This document shows, in pieces, positions 1 to 7,254 of a stretch of DNA of 11,144 nucleotides. The stretch's first letter is position 1, and the number at the start of each line of letters is the position of its first letter. The translations under genes and the position numbers were made by a program. The notes beneath the pieces are model-generated. The model did no database searches and had not been told where the DNA came from. It saw nothing but the letters and a program-made list of their open reading frames with translations. The stretch lies in assembly GCA_030594665.1 (NCBI GenBank), contig JAUVET010000022.1, positions 1-11,144 of the forward strand, in the 5' to 3' direction. Origin of the DNA: Methanosarcinaceae archaeon (GTDB lineage Archaea; Halobacteriota; Methanosarcinia; Methanosarcinales; Methanosarcinaceae).

Positions 1-83
1 ACCTGCACATATCCATAATAAATGATATTGTTTTTATGGAAGGTCCTGCTGAGACGGTGTACAAAGGAGCAATCCTTAAATAA
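1..83 (+). CDS. C-terminal tail of an unidentified upstream gene (partial)
   Basis: An open frame enters from the left edge (first full codon at 3) and ends with TAA at 81-83. It encodes 26 residues, LHISIINDIVFMEG then PAETVYKGAILK. The composition is protein-like, and the stop lies just before an A/T-rich promoter, which fits a real gene end. The family cannot be named from so short a piece. Because pilin-like genes follow, a secretion ATPase or platform gene is possible, but nothing in these residues shows it. Confidence 0.45.
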   Translation, partial: LHISIINDIVFMEGPAETVYKGAILK

Positions 84-85
84 AT

Positions 86-104
86 ATTAAACATATAATA
101 AAAT
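86..104 (+). promoter_or_regulatory. Probable TATA-box promoter of the ArlD/E-pilin gene cluster
   Basis: An A/T-only stretch with CATATAATA at 92-100, preceded by A-rich bases, matches an archaeal TATA/BRE arrangement. Transcription would begin about 25 bases downstream, near 118-125, leaving a leader of roughly 45 bases before the ATG at 169. It lies directly after the stop of the upstream gene. The low G+C of all intergenic DNA here makes chance matches common. Confidence 0.45.
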
Positions 105-168
105 AAATCTAATTTCCATGTCTGACTTATGATCATACTAACATTTCAAATTACGAAGTTGATATCAG

Positions 169-2238
169 ATGAGTGACCTGCCATTGGAAAAAAAGAAGGA
201 ATCCGATAAAGAACCGTCTGAGGACACTCCATCGTTTGATACAAAGTCACAAGTAGTTAATGTTCATAAAGTTGATGATAAAAAACCGCCTGCCGTTTCG
301 GTAATAGATGCTTTATCTGAAGATATGAACGATGAGATCAATAGTGAGATAAATGATGTGGATGATAGTATTCCATCGTCTGATGATGTATCTGGTCTTG
401 ATAAAGTTAATAATGAAAAAACGGATCTGCAAAAATCGTCATCTCATCCACTGTTTGAACCGACACTTCCGGCAGACGAAGATACGGTGGTCGATGATGT
501 TTCCGATAAGTCATACACATTTTCAAAAATGCCAACTCCATTTGAAGTTTATGGGCAGGAACCGATAGAAATGGATTATATAAATGATGAAGCAGAAACA
601 ATAGATGAAGAAATAATAGAACAGGAATCAGAAAGTTTGACGCCATTTCCACCTACATCCGAACCTGATGTTTCACCGTTTCCTCCGACTCTTGAATCGG
701 AACCACATTTTCCACCTTCTACGCCTGATGTTCAACCACCATCGCAACCTTTTGCAACATCTTCATCATTGGATGTTGTAGCTAAAAAAACAATGGATGG
801 AATTATGACCTCGTTTAGGGATGTACTAAAAAAACTCACACGGGGCGGTAGCCTGATCGACAGGATGGAGGAATTGCGCGAGGAAGTTGAGATTGCTGAG
901 GAAGAACGACTAAAGGAAGAATCAGAGAAAAGAACAACACCTGAAATATCTCCATTTGAAGAAGTTCCTGAAATTATTAGGCCGGAACCACAACCACAGG
1001 GAATAGAGCAACCAACACCTGTTCCAAAGCAAAAAATTGAAAAGGTGGAAGTCAAAGAGCCTGAACCGGAAAGGGTAGTTGTCGAACCTATCGGTGAATT
1101 GCACAAGGACGAGATGCGAGAGCTTGTAGGTGGTCTCAGTAAAGATGAGATACAGGCGCTTGTTGGGGAACAGATCAAAGAGGCATTTGAGGATCATGAA
1201 GAGCCTGTGACTCCCGTTGAATCGATGGTTTCAGATACTGATGTGGATGATCTGAGGAATGAGGTTGAAAGTTCAAAGACTCTCATAGATGAGATCGCAA
1301 ATAACATTAAGGAGCTTTCAAGTACGGTGGAAAATTCTACAGTTTTAATGAACGAGATCAAGAAGTCTACCGAAGATTTCGATTCTGATGTATCGCTTGG
1401 ATTTGATTCTGCAAGGGAAAAGATAGGCGGGATCGAAGAGAGGTTGGATGTTGTTGAGAACACCTTGACATTGATCCAATCTGAGAATGCAGATACTAAG
1501 GCTGGGTTATCTAATATTGGGCAGAATATTTCCGAACTTGTTGGTTCATATAGTGCGCTTTTGTCGCAGATGCAAGAATCTGCACAGAGCAATGATATCA
1601 GGTTTGAAGAATTGTCCAACAAAGTGGGCAGGATCGACGCAGTTGATTCAAGAATATCGCATATTGAAAACAATCAGGCAATTGCAACCGAAACAATTAC
1701 AGAGTTAAGGAATACTGCCTCTATACTAATGAGTGATATTGCAGAGACGTATGAGGCAAATGAAACTCTGAAAGGTGAAACAAAGTCCGATAATACAGCA
1801 CTTCGCGAAGAGATGGCATTGGTCACGGAGTATGTGGAAAAAGGACTTAAAAAAGTGGGAGCTGGAAGTTATAGGTCATTTGGACAGGATGTGCAGTTGG
1901 TCCACCTCGAAAAGAATTCATCGACTATGAAACTGTGCATGGAATGGATTGAATTTTTGATGGAACTTGTTGGGCGTAACAACCTGCCTGATATATTATC
2001 ATATTATGAGGAGCTGGGATGGATAAGTGACGATGTCCGGCTGGAAGTTATGCGGTATGCAGAAGGTATTGATTATTATGTTGAAAAACCTGACTGGAAA
2101 TTGAATCCGGATGAACACGTTAAATCAATATGGTTCATCGAAAAACTCGCTGGTGTTAAAGTTGACAAAAACAGATTGTCAATTATTGAAAGAGATATTG
2201 AGAGGGTAAAGAAAGGTACGGAAATCTATGGTATATGA
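169..2238 (+). CDS. ArlD/E (FlaD/E)-domain protein with long acidic, proline-rich N-terminus
   Basis: The last ~110 residues (about 570-670; LVHLEKNSSTMKLCMEWIEF, then a GWISDDV and a DEHVKSIWFIEKL segment) match the archaeal flagella D/E domain (Arch_fla_DE). In euryarchaeal archaella, ArlC/D/E proteins form a cytoplasmic ring at the motor and link it to chemotaxis through CheF. Residues 1-200 are acidic, low-complexity and rich in Pro/Ser/Glu. Residues ~205-255 are a charged helix, ~255-305 a second Pro/Glu linker, ~308-345 a helical pair with a repeated GxLxKDEx(R/Q)xLVG motif, and ~350-565 a long predicted coiled coil. There is no signal peptide or membrane segment, so it should be cytoplasmic. 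At 689 residues it is several times larger than a bare D/E domain. The ATG at 169 has only a weak ribosome binding site. It leads the pilin-like cluster, 77 bases before the next gene's preferred start. Whether it serves an archaellum or another type IV filament cannot be told here. Confidence 0.85.
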   Translation: MSDLPLEKKKESDKEPSEDTPSFDTKSQVVNVHKVDDKKPPAVSVIDALSEDMNDEINSEINDVDDSIPSSDDVSGLDKVNNEKTDLQKSSSHPLFEPTLPADEDTVVDDVSDKSYTFSKMPTPFEVYGQEPIEMDYINDEAETIDEEIIEQESESLTPFPPTSEPDVSPFPPTLESEPHFPPSTPDVQPPSQPFATSSSLDVVAKKTMDGIMTSFRDVLKKLTRGGSLIDRMEELREEVEIAEEERLKEESEKRTTPEISPFEEVPEIIRPEPQPQGIEQPTPVPKQKIEKVEVKEPEPERVVVEPIGELHKDEMRELVGGLSKDEIQALVGEQIKEAFEDHEEPVTPVESMVSDTDVDDLRNEVESSKTLIDEIANNIKELSSTVENSTVLMNEIKKSTEDFDSDVSLGFDSAREKIGGIEERLDVVENTLTLIQSENADTKAGLSNIGQNISELVGSYSALLSQMQESAQSNDIRFEELSNKVGRIDAVDSRISHIENNQAIATETITELRNTASILMSDIAETYEANETLKGETKSDNTALREEMALVTEYVEKGLKKVGAGSYRSFGQDVQLVHLEKNSSTMKLCMEWIEFLMELVGRNNLPDILSYYEELGWISDDVRLEVMRYAEGIDYYVEKPDWKLNPDEHVKSIWFIEKLAGVKVDKNRLSIIERDIERVKKGTEIYGI

Positions 2239-2315
2239 ATCGCTTTGCCGTTCGTACCGGCTCATCATCAGTGCTCAAGATGTGATCCATGAACTTCATT
2301 AACAAAGGTTTGACG

Positions 2316-2813
2316 ATGGGGTCGAAACATAAAAATTACAAGACCAACGACAAAGGACAGGTCACCATCGATTATCTGATAAGCATAACCATTTTCCTAT
2401 TTGCAATATTTTTCGTTTTCCAGTACATTTCAGGATTGTTCACTCCTTTCGAGTCCAATTCGGATGAAGTAACATTGGTCGCAGATAGGGTATCTACACT
2501 GGTTGTTGAAAATATCATGGGTGCAGGAGATGCAGCGGTGCCCAATCTTATTGTTTCTACAAAAGTTTATGGATTCTTTACGTCACTGAATGCATCTTAT
2601 GAGGACACACGTTCGTCTTTGGGGCTGGATGGCACGTATATTGAATATGATGTCAATATCACCCTTGAAAATGAATCGGCTGGCATTATAAGCTCGGCTG
2701 GTGCGGTGCTGCCATCTGTTGGAAATGTCGGGCAGACGAAGAGGATTGTGCTTTTTATGGATGCTGATACAGGCGTAACAGAAAACAGGATCGTATCGGT
2801 CAGGGTGTGGTAG
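2316..2813 (+). CDS. Pilin-like membrane-anchored protein (DUF7287-like)
   Basis: This is a 165-residue protein with a 14-residue, lysine-rich leader ending KG, then QVTIDYL, then one hydrophobic helix (about 19-39). The pattern is a class III (prepilin-type) signal: a PibD/ArlK-type peptidase would cut after Gly14. The TIDYLISITIFLFA and FVFQYISGLF pattern recalls haloarchaeal DUF7287 proteins (from memory). The rest is a small beta-rich domain expected outside the membrane, with three N-glycosylation sequons. An ATG at 2289 in the same frame would add nine residues. ATG 2316 is preferred because AAGG at 2305-2308 is well spaced, while the GTGATC at 2282-2287 touches ATG 2289. It ends one base before the next start codon, so the two are probably translationally coupled. 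Confidence 0.75.
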   Translation: MGSKHKNYKTNDKGQVTIDYLISITIFLFAIFFVFQYISGLFTPFESNSDEVTLVADRVSTLVVENIMGAGDAAVPNLIVSTKVYGFFTSLNASYEDTRSSLGLDGTYIEYDVNITLENESAGIISSAGAVLPSVGNVGQTKRIVLFMDADTGVTENRIVSVRVW

Positions 2814-2814
2814 T

Positions 2815-3432
2815 TTGAACCGCCGTAACGTGTTATTCGGATCTGGAAATGACCAGTTGGCACAGATGCATACCCTTGAAGCGGTAATGGCATCCACAAT
2901 TATGGTTATGGTTATTGTTTTTGCAGTTCAGGCAACTTCACTTACTCCGCTGACATCATCTACTGCAAATGCTCATATTGAAGCACAGCTTCAGACAATC
3001 GGACAAGATATGTTAAGCGCACTTGATCATTCACAGTACGACCAAAAATCAAATCTTAAAAAAGATATATTGAACTGGAACGGTGATGAACATGCATGGA
3101 ACGGTGGATCATATGAGTCAAGAGCAAACGCAAGTATCTCTCTTAATAGTTCCATGGAAGATATGTTCACATATATTCTAATTCCGCGCGGGATTGCACA
3201 TAATGTCCAATTCTCTCATATGAGTGATACCGGAAGATTCTCATCAATATTTTACATATATAACGGCGATCCGTCTGACAATGCAGTCATCGTTTCAAGA
3301 AAAGTAGTGTTATCAGATCCGGATATTGGGGACACTTCCGCATTTCAGGCAAATACGGGCATAGTTGACATAGATGATACTACGGATCTTTACAATATCA
3401 TTGATGTGAAACTTATACTTTGGCGCATGTGA
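2815..3432 (+). CDS. Pilin-like membrane-anchored protein (DUF7288-like)
   Basis: A 205-residue protein starting at TTG, one base after the previous stop, with a GGTGTGG ribosome-binding stretch inside the end of the upstream gene. The N-terminus reads NDQLAQMHTLEAV followed by a hydrophobic helix (about 22-42) and a TSLTPLTSSTANAHIEAQ segment. This arrangement, and the TLEAV plus TPLTxST pairing, resembles haloarchaeal DUF7288 proteins (from memory). Cleavage is predicted between Ala16 and Gln17. An acidic residue (Glu22) near the start of the helix recalls the conserved Glu of type IV pilins. The remainder is a soluble domain expected outside the cell. It is tightly linked to both neighbours, as in haloarchaeal gene sets with the same order. 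The pilus role is inferred from signal type and context. Confidence 0.72.
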   Translation: MNRRNVLFGSGNDQLAQMHTLEAVMASTIMVMVIVFAVQATSLTPLTSSTANAHIEAQLQTIGQDMLSALDHSQYDQKSNLKKDILNWNGDEHAWNGGSYESRANASISLNSSMEDMFTYILIPRGIAHNVQFSHMSDTGRFSSIFYIYNGDPSDNAVIVSRKVVLSDPDIGDTSAFQANTGIVDIDDTTDLYNIIDVKLILWRM

Positions 3433-3456
3433 GATCGATACAAAGGGTGTATGATA

Positions 3457-4311
3457 ATGAAGAAAATGGATGATTCTGCACAACTGGTCCTGATAGCCGG
3501 ATTCACAATCGGGCTTGCTATTGTAGTTTCAACTATCATGCTAAACAATATCATCTTTGCAAGCAACATGGCATCAGAATCGAGTATTGATGCAAACCGT
3601 TATTATGTTTCAAATATCAGGCAGATGTCATCCGATGCATTTAGTGGTGCATATGGTTATGCAACAAAGAACCAAACAACATTCAATGCAACACTTTTCA
3701 ACCAGTACATGTCCAGTTACAACCATAAGGCTGCATCTGTGTCTGCACTATCAGGTATATCATTTAATATCTGGAACAGTACTTTTTATGATGGTTATTT
3801 TACAGGGAATGGACTTTTGGATGGCAAGCCGGATTGGATTGTTATAGCAGACATCAATTCAACGGATTCATTCTTGATCGAGATAAATGATACTACCGTT
3901 CTTGGAAATGCCACTAATGCATTTACGATCCAGGCAATAAACAGCTCAGATATTTCGTTGTGGTCAGTTCAGTTGTATAATGATAGCGTAAATGTAAATA
4001 TTACTGTTTTTAACCAATCAATGGCGATAGTTGAAGAAACAACCACATCCTTTTGCTCTTTGAACATAACAAATAATTCAATTGATGGTGGTGATTATTT
4101 TGATTTTCATTTTAATGATTATACCGTAAATGAGACATATAAGTTAAAGTTCATGAACGGCACCAATGCTGCCGGATATTTTTCAATGTCAGGAAACCTG
4201 ACTGGTGGGACATCATTTTCACGTATCCGTTACAAGATGACAAATGCCACAGTCAGCACATCGTCAGGTGGGACAAGAATAAATGTATCGATACCGATCT
4301 CTATACCATAG
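3457..4311 (+). CDS. Heavily sequon-rich pilin-like protein (DUF7261-like)
   Basis: A 284-residue protein with the short leader MKKMDDSA, then QLVLIAGFTIGLAIVVSTIM and a following LNNIIFASNMASE. The SA/QLVL junction plus a single hydrophobic helix (about 9-30) is a prepilin-like N-terminus resembling haloarchaeal DUF7261 (from memory). The extracellular part is rich in Asn, Ser and Thr, with 17 N-X-S/T sites, far more than its neighbours. This suggests dense N-glycosylation of an exposed filament or cell-wall-associated protein. ATG 3451 lies in the same frame, but the AAGGGTGT at 3443-3450 abuts it and suits ATG 3457 better. It sits 24 bases after the preceding stop, within the same operon. 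Confidence 0.72.
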   Translation: MKKMDDSAQLVLIAGFTIGLAIVVSTIMLNNIIFASNMASESSIDANRYYVSNIRQMSSDAFSGAYGYATKNQTTFNATLFNQYMSSYNHKAASVSALSGISFNIWNSTFYDGYFTGNGLLDGKPDWIVIADINSTDSFLIEINDTTVLGNATNAFTIQAINSSDISLWSVQLYNDSVNVNITVFNQSMAIVEETTTSFCSLNITNNSIDGGDYFDFHFNDYTVNETYKLKFMNGTNAAGYFSMSGNLTGGTSFSRIRYKMTNATVSTSSGGTRINVSIPISIP

Positions 4312-4319
4312 GAGTTGTC

Positions 4320-4796
4320 ATGAAAAGAGATATCTTAAACGATGATAATGCAGTATCCGTATCAATTGGGTTCATATTGACATTTTCAATAACTGTCATC
4401 GCTTTTCTGATGATCATACAGGCATTCTATGGCATGCTTTACCAGACTGAACACACAGTGTTGCGGGAGGAGTTTGAGATACATGGCAACGATATTGCGG
4501 TCCAGCTTACGAACATTGATACGATCATTAATGTTACCCTGAGTTCAGGAGGTAATATTGGTGAGATACGTTATGATGTATCCTTGCCTGATAAGATAGC
4601 AGGCAGTTATTATTCGATTGAGTTCTCAAACTCAACACGTGAGATCATATTTGAATCGGATGACCGGCTGGAGACAACAGCTAAGATCCCTTATGCCACA
4701 CAGACAACCACTGTTTCATCAACGAAGATATACAGTGCTGCAGGTGAGCATTATTTATTATACAATTCATCTACGAATTTAATTGAAGTGTACTGA
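4320..4796 (+). CDS. Pilin-like membrane-anchored protein (DUF7266-like)
   Basis: A 158-residue protein: leader MKRDILNDDNA, then VSVSIGFILTFSITVIAFLM as the single hydrophobic helix (about 12-35). Cleavage is predicted after Ala11. The AVSVSIGFILT start and the following REEFEIHGNDIAVQL segment resemble haloarchaeal DUF7266 (from memory). A beta-rich C-terminal domain of about 100 residues with three sequons follows, probably outside the membrane. The ribosome binding site GGAG (4311-4314) overlaps the last base of the upstream stop codon and is 5 bases from ATG. This supports both the start and translational coupling. A minor-pilin role is inferred. Confidence 0.75.
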   Translation: MKRDILNDDNAVSVSIGFILTFSITVIAFLMIIQAFYGMLYQTEHTVLREEFEIHGNDIAVQLTNIDTIINVTLSSGGNIGEIRYDVSLPDKIAGSYYSIEFSNSTREIIFESDDRLETTAKIPYATQTTTVSSTKIYSAAGEHYLLYNSSTNLIEVY

Positions 4797-4867
4797 AGTG
4801 TATTGAGATGTGTGCTGATAGACGACAGGCTACAGGCAAAAACCGGAAATGTAAACGCATGAAATGT

Positions 4868-5641
4868 ATGAGATTTCTAAGATCGGAAGATGCAGTTTCA
4901 GAGGTTGTTGATTTTAGCATTATACTTGGGATAATGCTCTTAGCAGTTGCTGTGATCGGGGTTGCAGGTTTTCCGCTTGTGGCACAAATGCAGGAATCAG
5001 GTCATGCAGAGAATATCAGGCAGAGTTTCACGGTTCTGACAGCGAACATCAATAAGATAGCATTTGGAGCCGCACCCTCACAGTCTGTTGAACTGAAGTT
5101 GTATGGTGGTCTTGTTTCGGTGACTGGTGATAGTGCAATCAATGTGACTGTGCAGGCATGGAATACATCAATTTCCAATGTTGAATCCCATACGTTCACA
5201 AGACAGATGCGAATGATCCGGAATGAGTATGAAGATCGTTCGATCTGTTACGAGAATACAGGTACATGGGTAAAGTATCCGATAGGCGATGCGTTGATGG
5301 TATCGCGACCCAGATTCGTATTACATGATGATGTTCTCACAATCCCTGCGGTGATGATATCGGGTTCAACAGGCATATCCGGAGTAGGGCTTGTACGTGT
5401 GACGTCTGATGGTGGTGCAGCTTCGGTGTATAGTTATTATAATGTATCGCAGGTGGATATTACAATTAAAAGTAATTATTATAAGGCATGGGAGAGATAT
5501 CTTAAGGATACGGATGATCTGGGGATGCAGTCTGTTAATGTTGATGATACGAATACAACAGTGCATTTACGAAAGGTTTATTCTCCTGATAATATTGATG
5601 TGCATATTATTTATTCTCCGATGAGTGTTACGGTTGATTAA
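4868..5641 (+). CDS. Pilin-like surface protein (DUF7289-like), shorter paralogue
   Basis: From ATG 4868 this is a 257-residue protein: MRFLRSEDA, then VSEVVDFSIILGIMLLAVAV as the anchor helix. Cleavage is predicted after Ala9. The extracellular domain shares a series of motifs with the 496-residue gene downstream: QxFTV, APSQ, LxGGxxxVxGD, R(S/I)IxYE, W(V/S)KYPxG, LTxP, SGxxxV, and IKSxxYxAW. The order fits haloarchaeal DUF7289 proteins (from memory), so the two are paralogues. The frame is open to ATG 4808, which would add a 20-residue Arg/Lys/Cys-rich leader. ATG 4859 is a third option. The 4868 start gives a leader length like its neighbours, but no strong ribosome binding site decides between them. 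The gene closes the tightly packed part of the cluster. Confidence 0.72.
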   Translation: MRFLRSEDAVSEVVDFSIILGIMLLAVAVIGVAGFPLVAQMQESGHAENIRQSFTVLTANINKIAFGAAPSQSVELKLYGGLVSVTGDSAINVTVQAWNTSISNVESHTFTRQMRMIRNEYEDRSICYENTGTWVKYPIGDALMVSRPRFVLHDDVLTIPAVMISGSTGISGVGLVRVTSDGGAASVYSYYNVSQVDITIKSNYYKAWERYLKDTDDLGMQSVNVDDTNTTVHLRKVYSPDNIDVHIIYSPMSVTVD

Positions 5642-5704
5642 GTGTATGATATAAAAATAAATAAATTATATACTGCGAGAAAAATCTCCCACCGGTCGAT
5701 TTAA

Positions 5705-5755
5705 CTCAAACTATATAATTCTATAAAACATATACTATAAAAAAGAAGCATGGTG
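5705..5755 (+). promoter_or_regulatory. Promoter and ribosome binding site of the last pilin-like gene
   Basis: The 122-base gap is almost entirely A/T downstream of 5700 and contains CTATATAAT at 5711-5719, about 50 bases before the ATG at 5764. Transcription would start near 5740, giving a leader of about 20 bases that includes GGTG at 5752-5755, spaced 8 bases from the start codon. This suggests the 496-residue gene can be expressed separately from the cluster. A short GAGA/TCTC hairpin at about 5677-5688 lies in the same gap, but it is too weak to call a terminator. Confidence 0.5.
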
Positions 5756-5763
5756 CATGAAAA

Positions 5764-7254
5764 ATGAACTTGAAAATGTTTAAGTCTGAAAGTGCGGTTT
5801 CGTCTGTTATTGGAATTATACTCATATTAGGTTTAACTGTACTTTCTATCAGTACTCTTCTCATTTACAGTGTGCCCACACTTGACGAATTGGAAGATAT
5901 GGCTAAAGCACAAAAAGTTGAGCAGGCTTTCACGGTTTTTGACTCGCGGACAAGTAAGGTAGCGCTTGGCGAATCTCCTATCCAGACAACGTATGTTTCA
6001 CTTATGGGTGGCACCATCAATGTCAATGGTGACCAGGATGCATATAATGATAGTAAGATCGTGATCGTCACTGTTGATATGAGTGCATCTAATTACGATA
6101 ATTTCATGCAGAATCGTCATAGGTGGAAGGGCTGGGATACTTATGTCAATGGAAGTGGTTTTGATGAATTTAATTGTTCACTTGGAACTATTGAATACAG
6201 TCTGGATGACCGCATCATAGCATACGAGGGTGGTGGTGTATGGTCAAAATATCCAACCGGCGGTACAATTTTGATCTCGCCTCCGGAATTCCATTACAAT
6301 GGTGAAACGCTTACTCTTCCACTTATGAAGATAAATGGAAGGTCGAGTGTGAGCGGTACCAGTAATGTGGGTGTTTCCATCAGTTCAAGCAATATGCCTC
6401 TTGTATTGTTTCCAAATACTACAATGTCGAGCACCAGAGTGAATCCACTTGAAGCGGATAAGGTCATTATCTACATAAAAAGCGAATTCTATGATGCATG
6501 GGCAAATTATGCAAATGCACAGACATATACCAGTGCAACTATGGATGCTGCAAACAAGACTGCTATTATTGAACTGGAAGTAATTCCCCTAATGGGGGAA
6601 TCCACATTGACAGATTCATTTAAGATTGGGGCACTTAATTCTACAAAATCTTCACCAATCTATAACTTTTCCTTTCATTTAGAAGCTGAAAATTCAGATG
6701 AGAATGGTCTGAATCCATCCAATTACGACATTACTGCTTCATCCGGCACCAAATCACTTACTTATACTCTTGATAAATCAGGTGGTCCAAATCAACTGGT
6801 AATTGAAGTATACTATGAGGATACAGCTGCAGGAGCTGAGTATAAAGAGCATTGGGATGGAGTTAATGTTTTCCCGATTAACGGATCAGGTTCCGGACAA
6901 AATGCAGAAGTTAATTTTTTGGATGATACGTTTATTATGGAATACTACCCACCAAATACAAATCAAGGTGGTGCGAATCCTGATTTTTCATGGGGTCCGG
7001 TAACTTCAACAAGTATGCTGCCTGATTTTGTGATATACAAAAATAACCAATCGTTTTCGTTAAACGATTTGACCCAGCACTACATGAAGCTGCTTACAAA
7101 GGATGGTTCGGTCATATTCAGTATCGATGGTGGGCAATCAGATCCGGTTGATTATGAAGAATCAACCATAAATTTGAGATATGATGGCATGCCCGGAGCT
7201 ATAACATACTTGCATATTACAAAAAATGAACTTGATGCGGCTGTAACCGTTTGA
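5764..7254 (+). CDS. Large pilin-like surface protein (DUF7289-like) with C-terminal extension
   Basis: A 496-residue protein with leader MNLKMFKSESA, then VSSVIGIILILGLTVLSIST (anchor helix about 12-36), a classic archaeal AVSxVIG pilin start cut after Ala11. Residues ~45-275 are homologous to the shorter upstream paralogue (shared LMGG, NGD, DDRIIAYEGGGVWSKYPTGG, KSEFYDAW). Residues ~280-496 have no counterpart there and form an extra beta-rich, Gly/Ser/Asn-rich region, expected outside the cell. There are nine N-X-S/T sites. It has its own TATA box and GGTG ribosome binding site. Its TGA at 7252-7254 touches the stop of the convergent membrane-protein remnant. It could be a tip or adhesive subunit, but only the pilin-type anchor is shown. 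Confidence 0.75.
   Translation: MNLKMFKSESAVSSVIGIILILGLTVLSISTLLIYSVPTLDELEDMAKAQKVEQAFTVFDSRTSKVALGESPIQTTYVSLMGGTINVNGDQDAYNDSKIVIVTVDMSASNYDNFMQNRHRWKGWDTYVNGSGFDEFNCSLGTIEYSLDDRIIAYEGGGVWSKYPTGGTILISPPEFHYNGETLTLPLMKINGRSSVSGTSNVGVSISSSNMPLVLFPNTTMSSTRVNPLEADKVIIYIKSEFYDAWANYANAQTYTSATMDAANKTAIIELEVIPLMGESTLTDSFKIGALNSTKSSPIYNFSFHLEAENSDENGLNPSNYDITASSGTKSLTYTLDKSGGPNQLVIEVYYEDTAAGAEYKEHWDGVNVFPINGSGSGQNAEVNFLDDTFIMEYYPPNTNQGGANPDFSWGPVTSTSMLPDFVIYKNNQSFSLNDLTQHYMKLLTKDGSVIFSIDGGQSDPVDYEESTINLRYDGMPGAITYLHITKNELDAAVTV

Noticed and set aside
732..1673. Long minus-strand open frames opposite the ArlD/E gene
   Set aside because: They are antisense to a strongly protein-like acidic gene; their Ser/Thr/Ile-rich composition mirrors the Asp/Glu codons on the other strand, and they lack ribosome binding sites.
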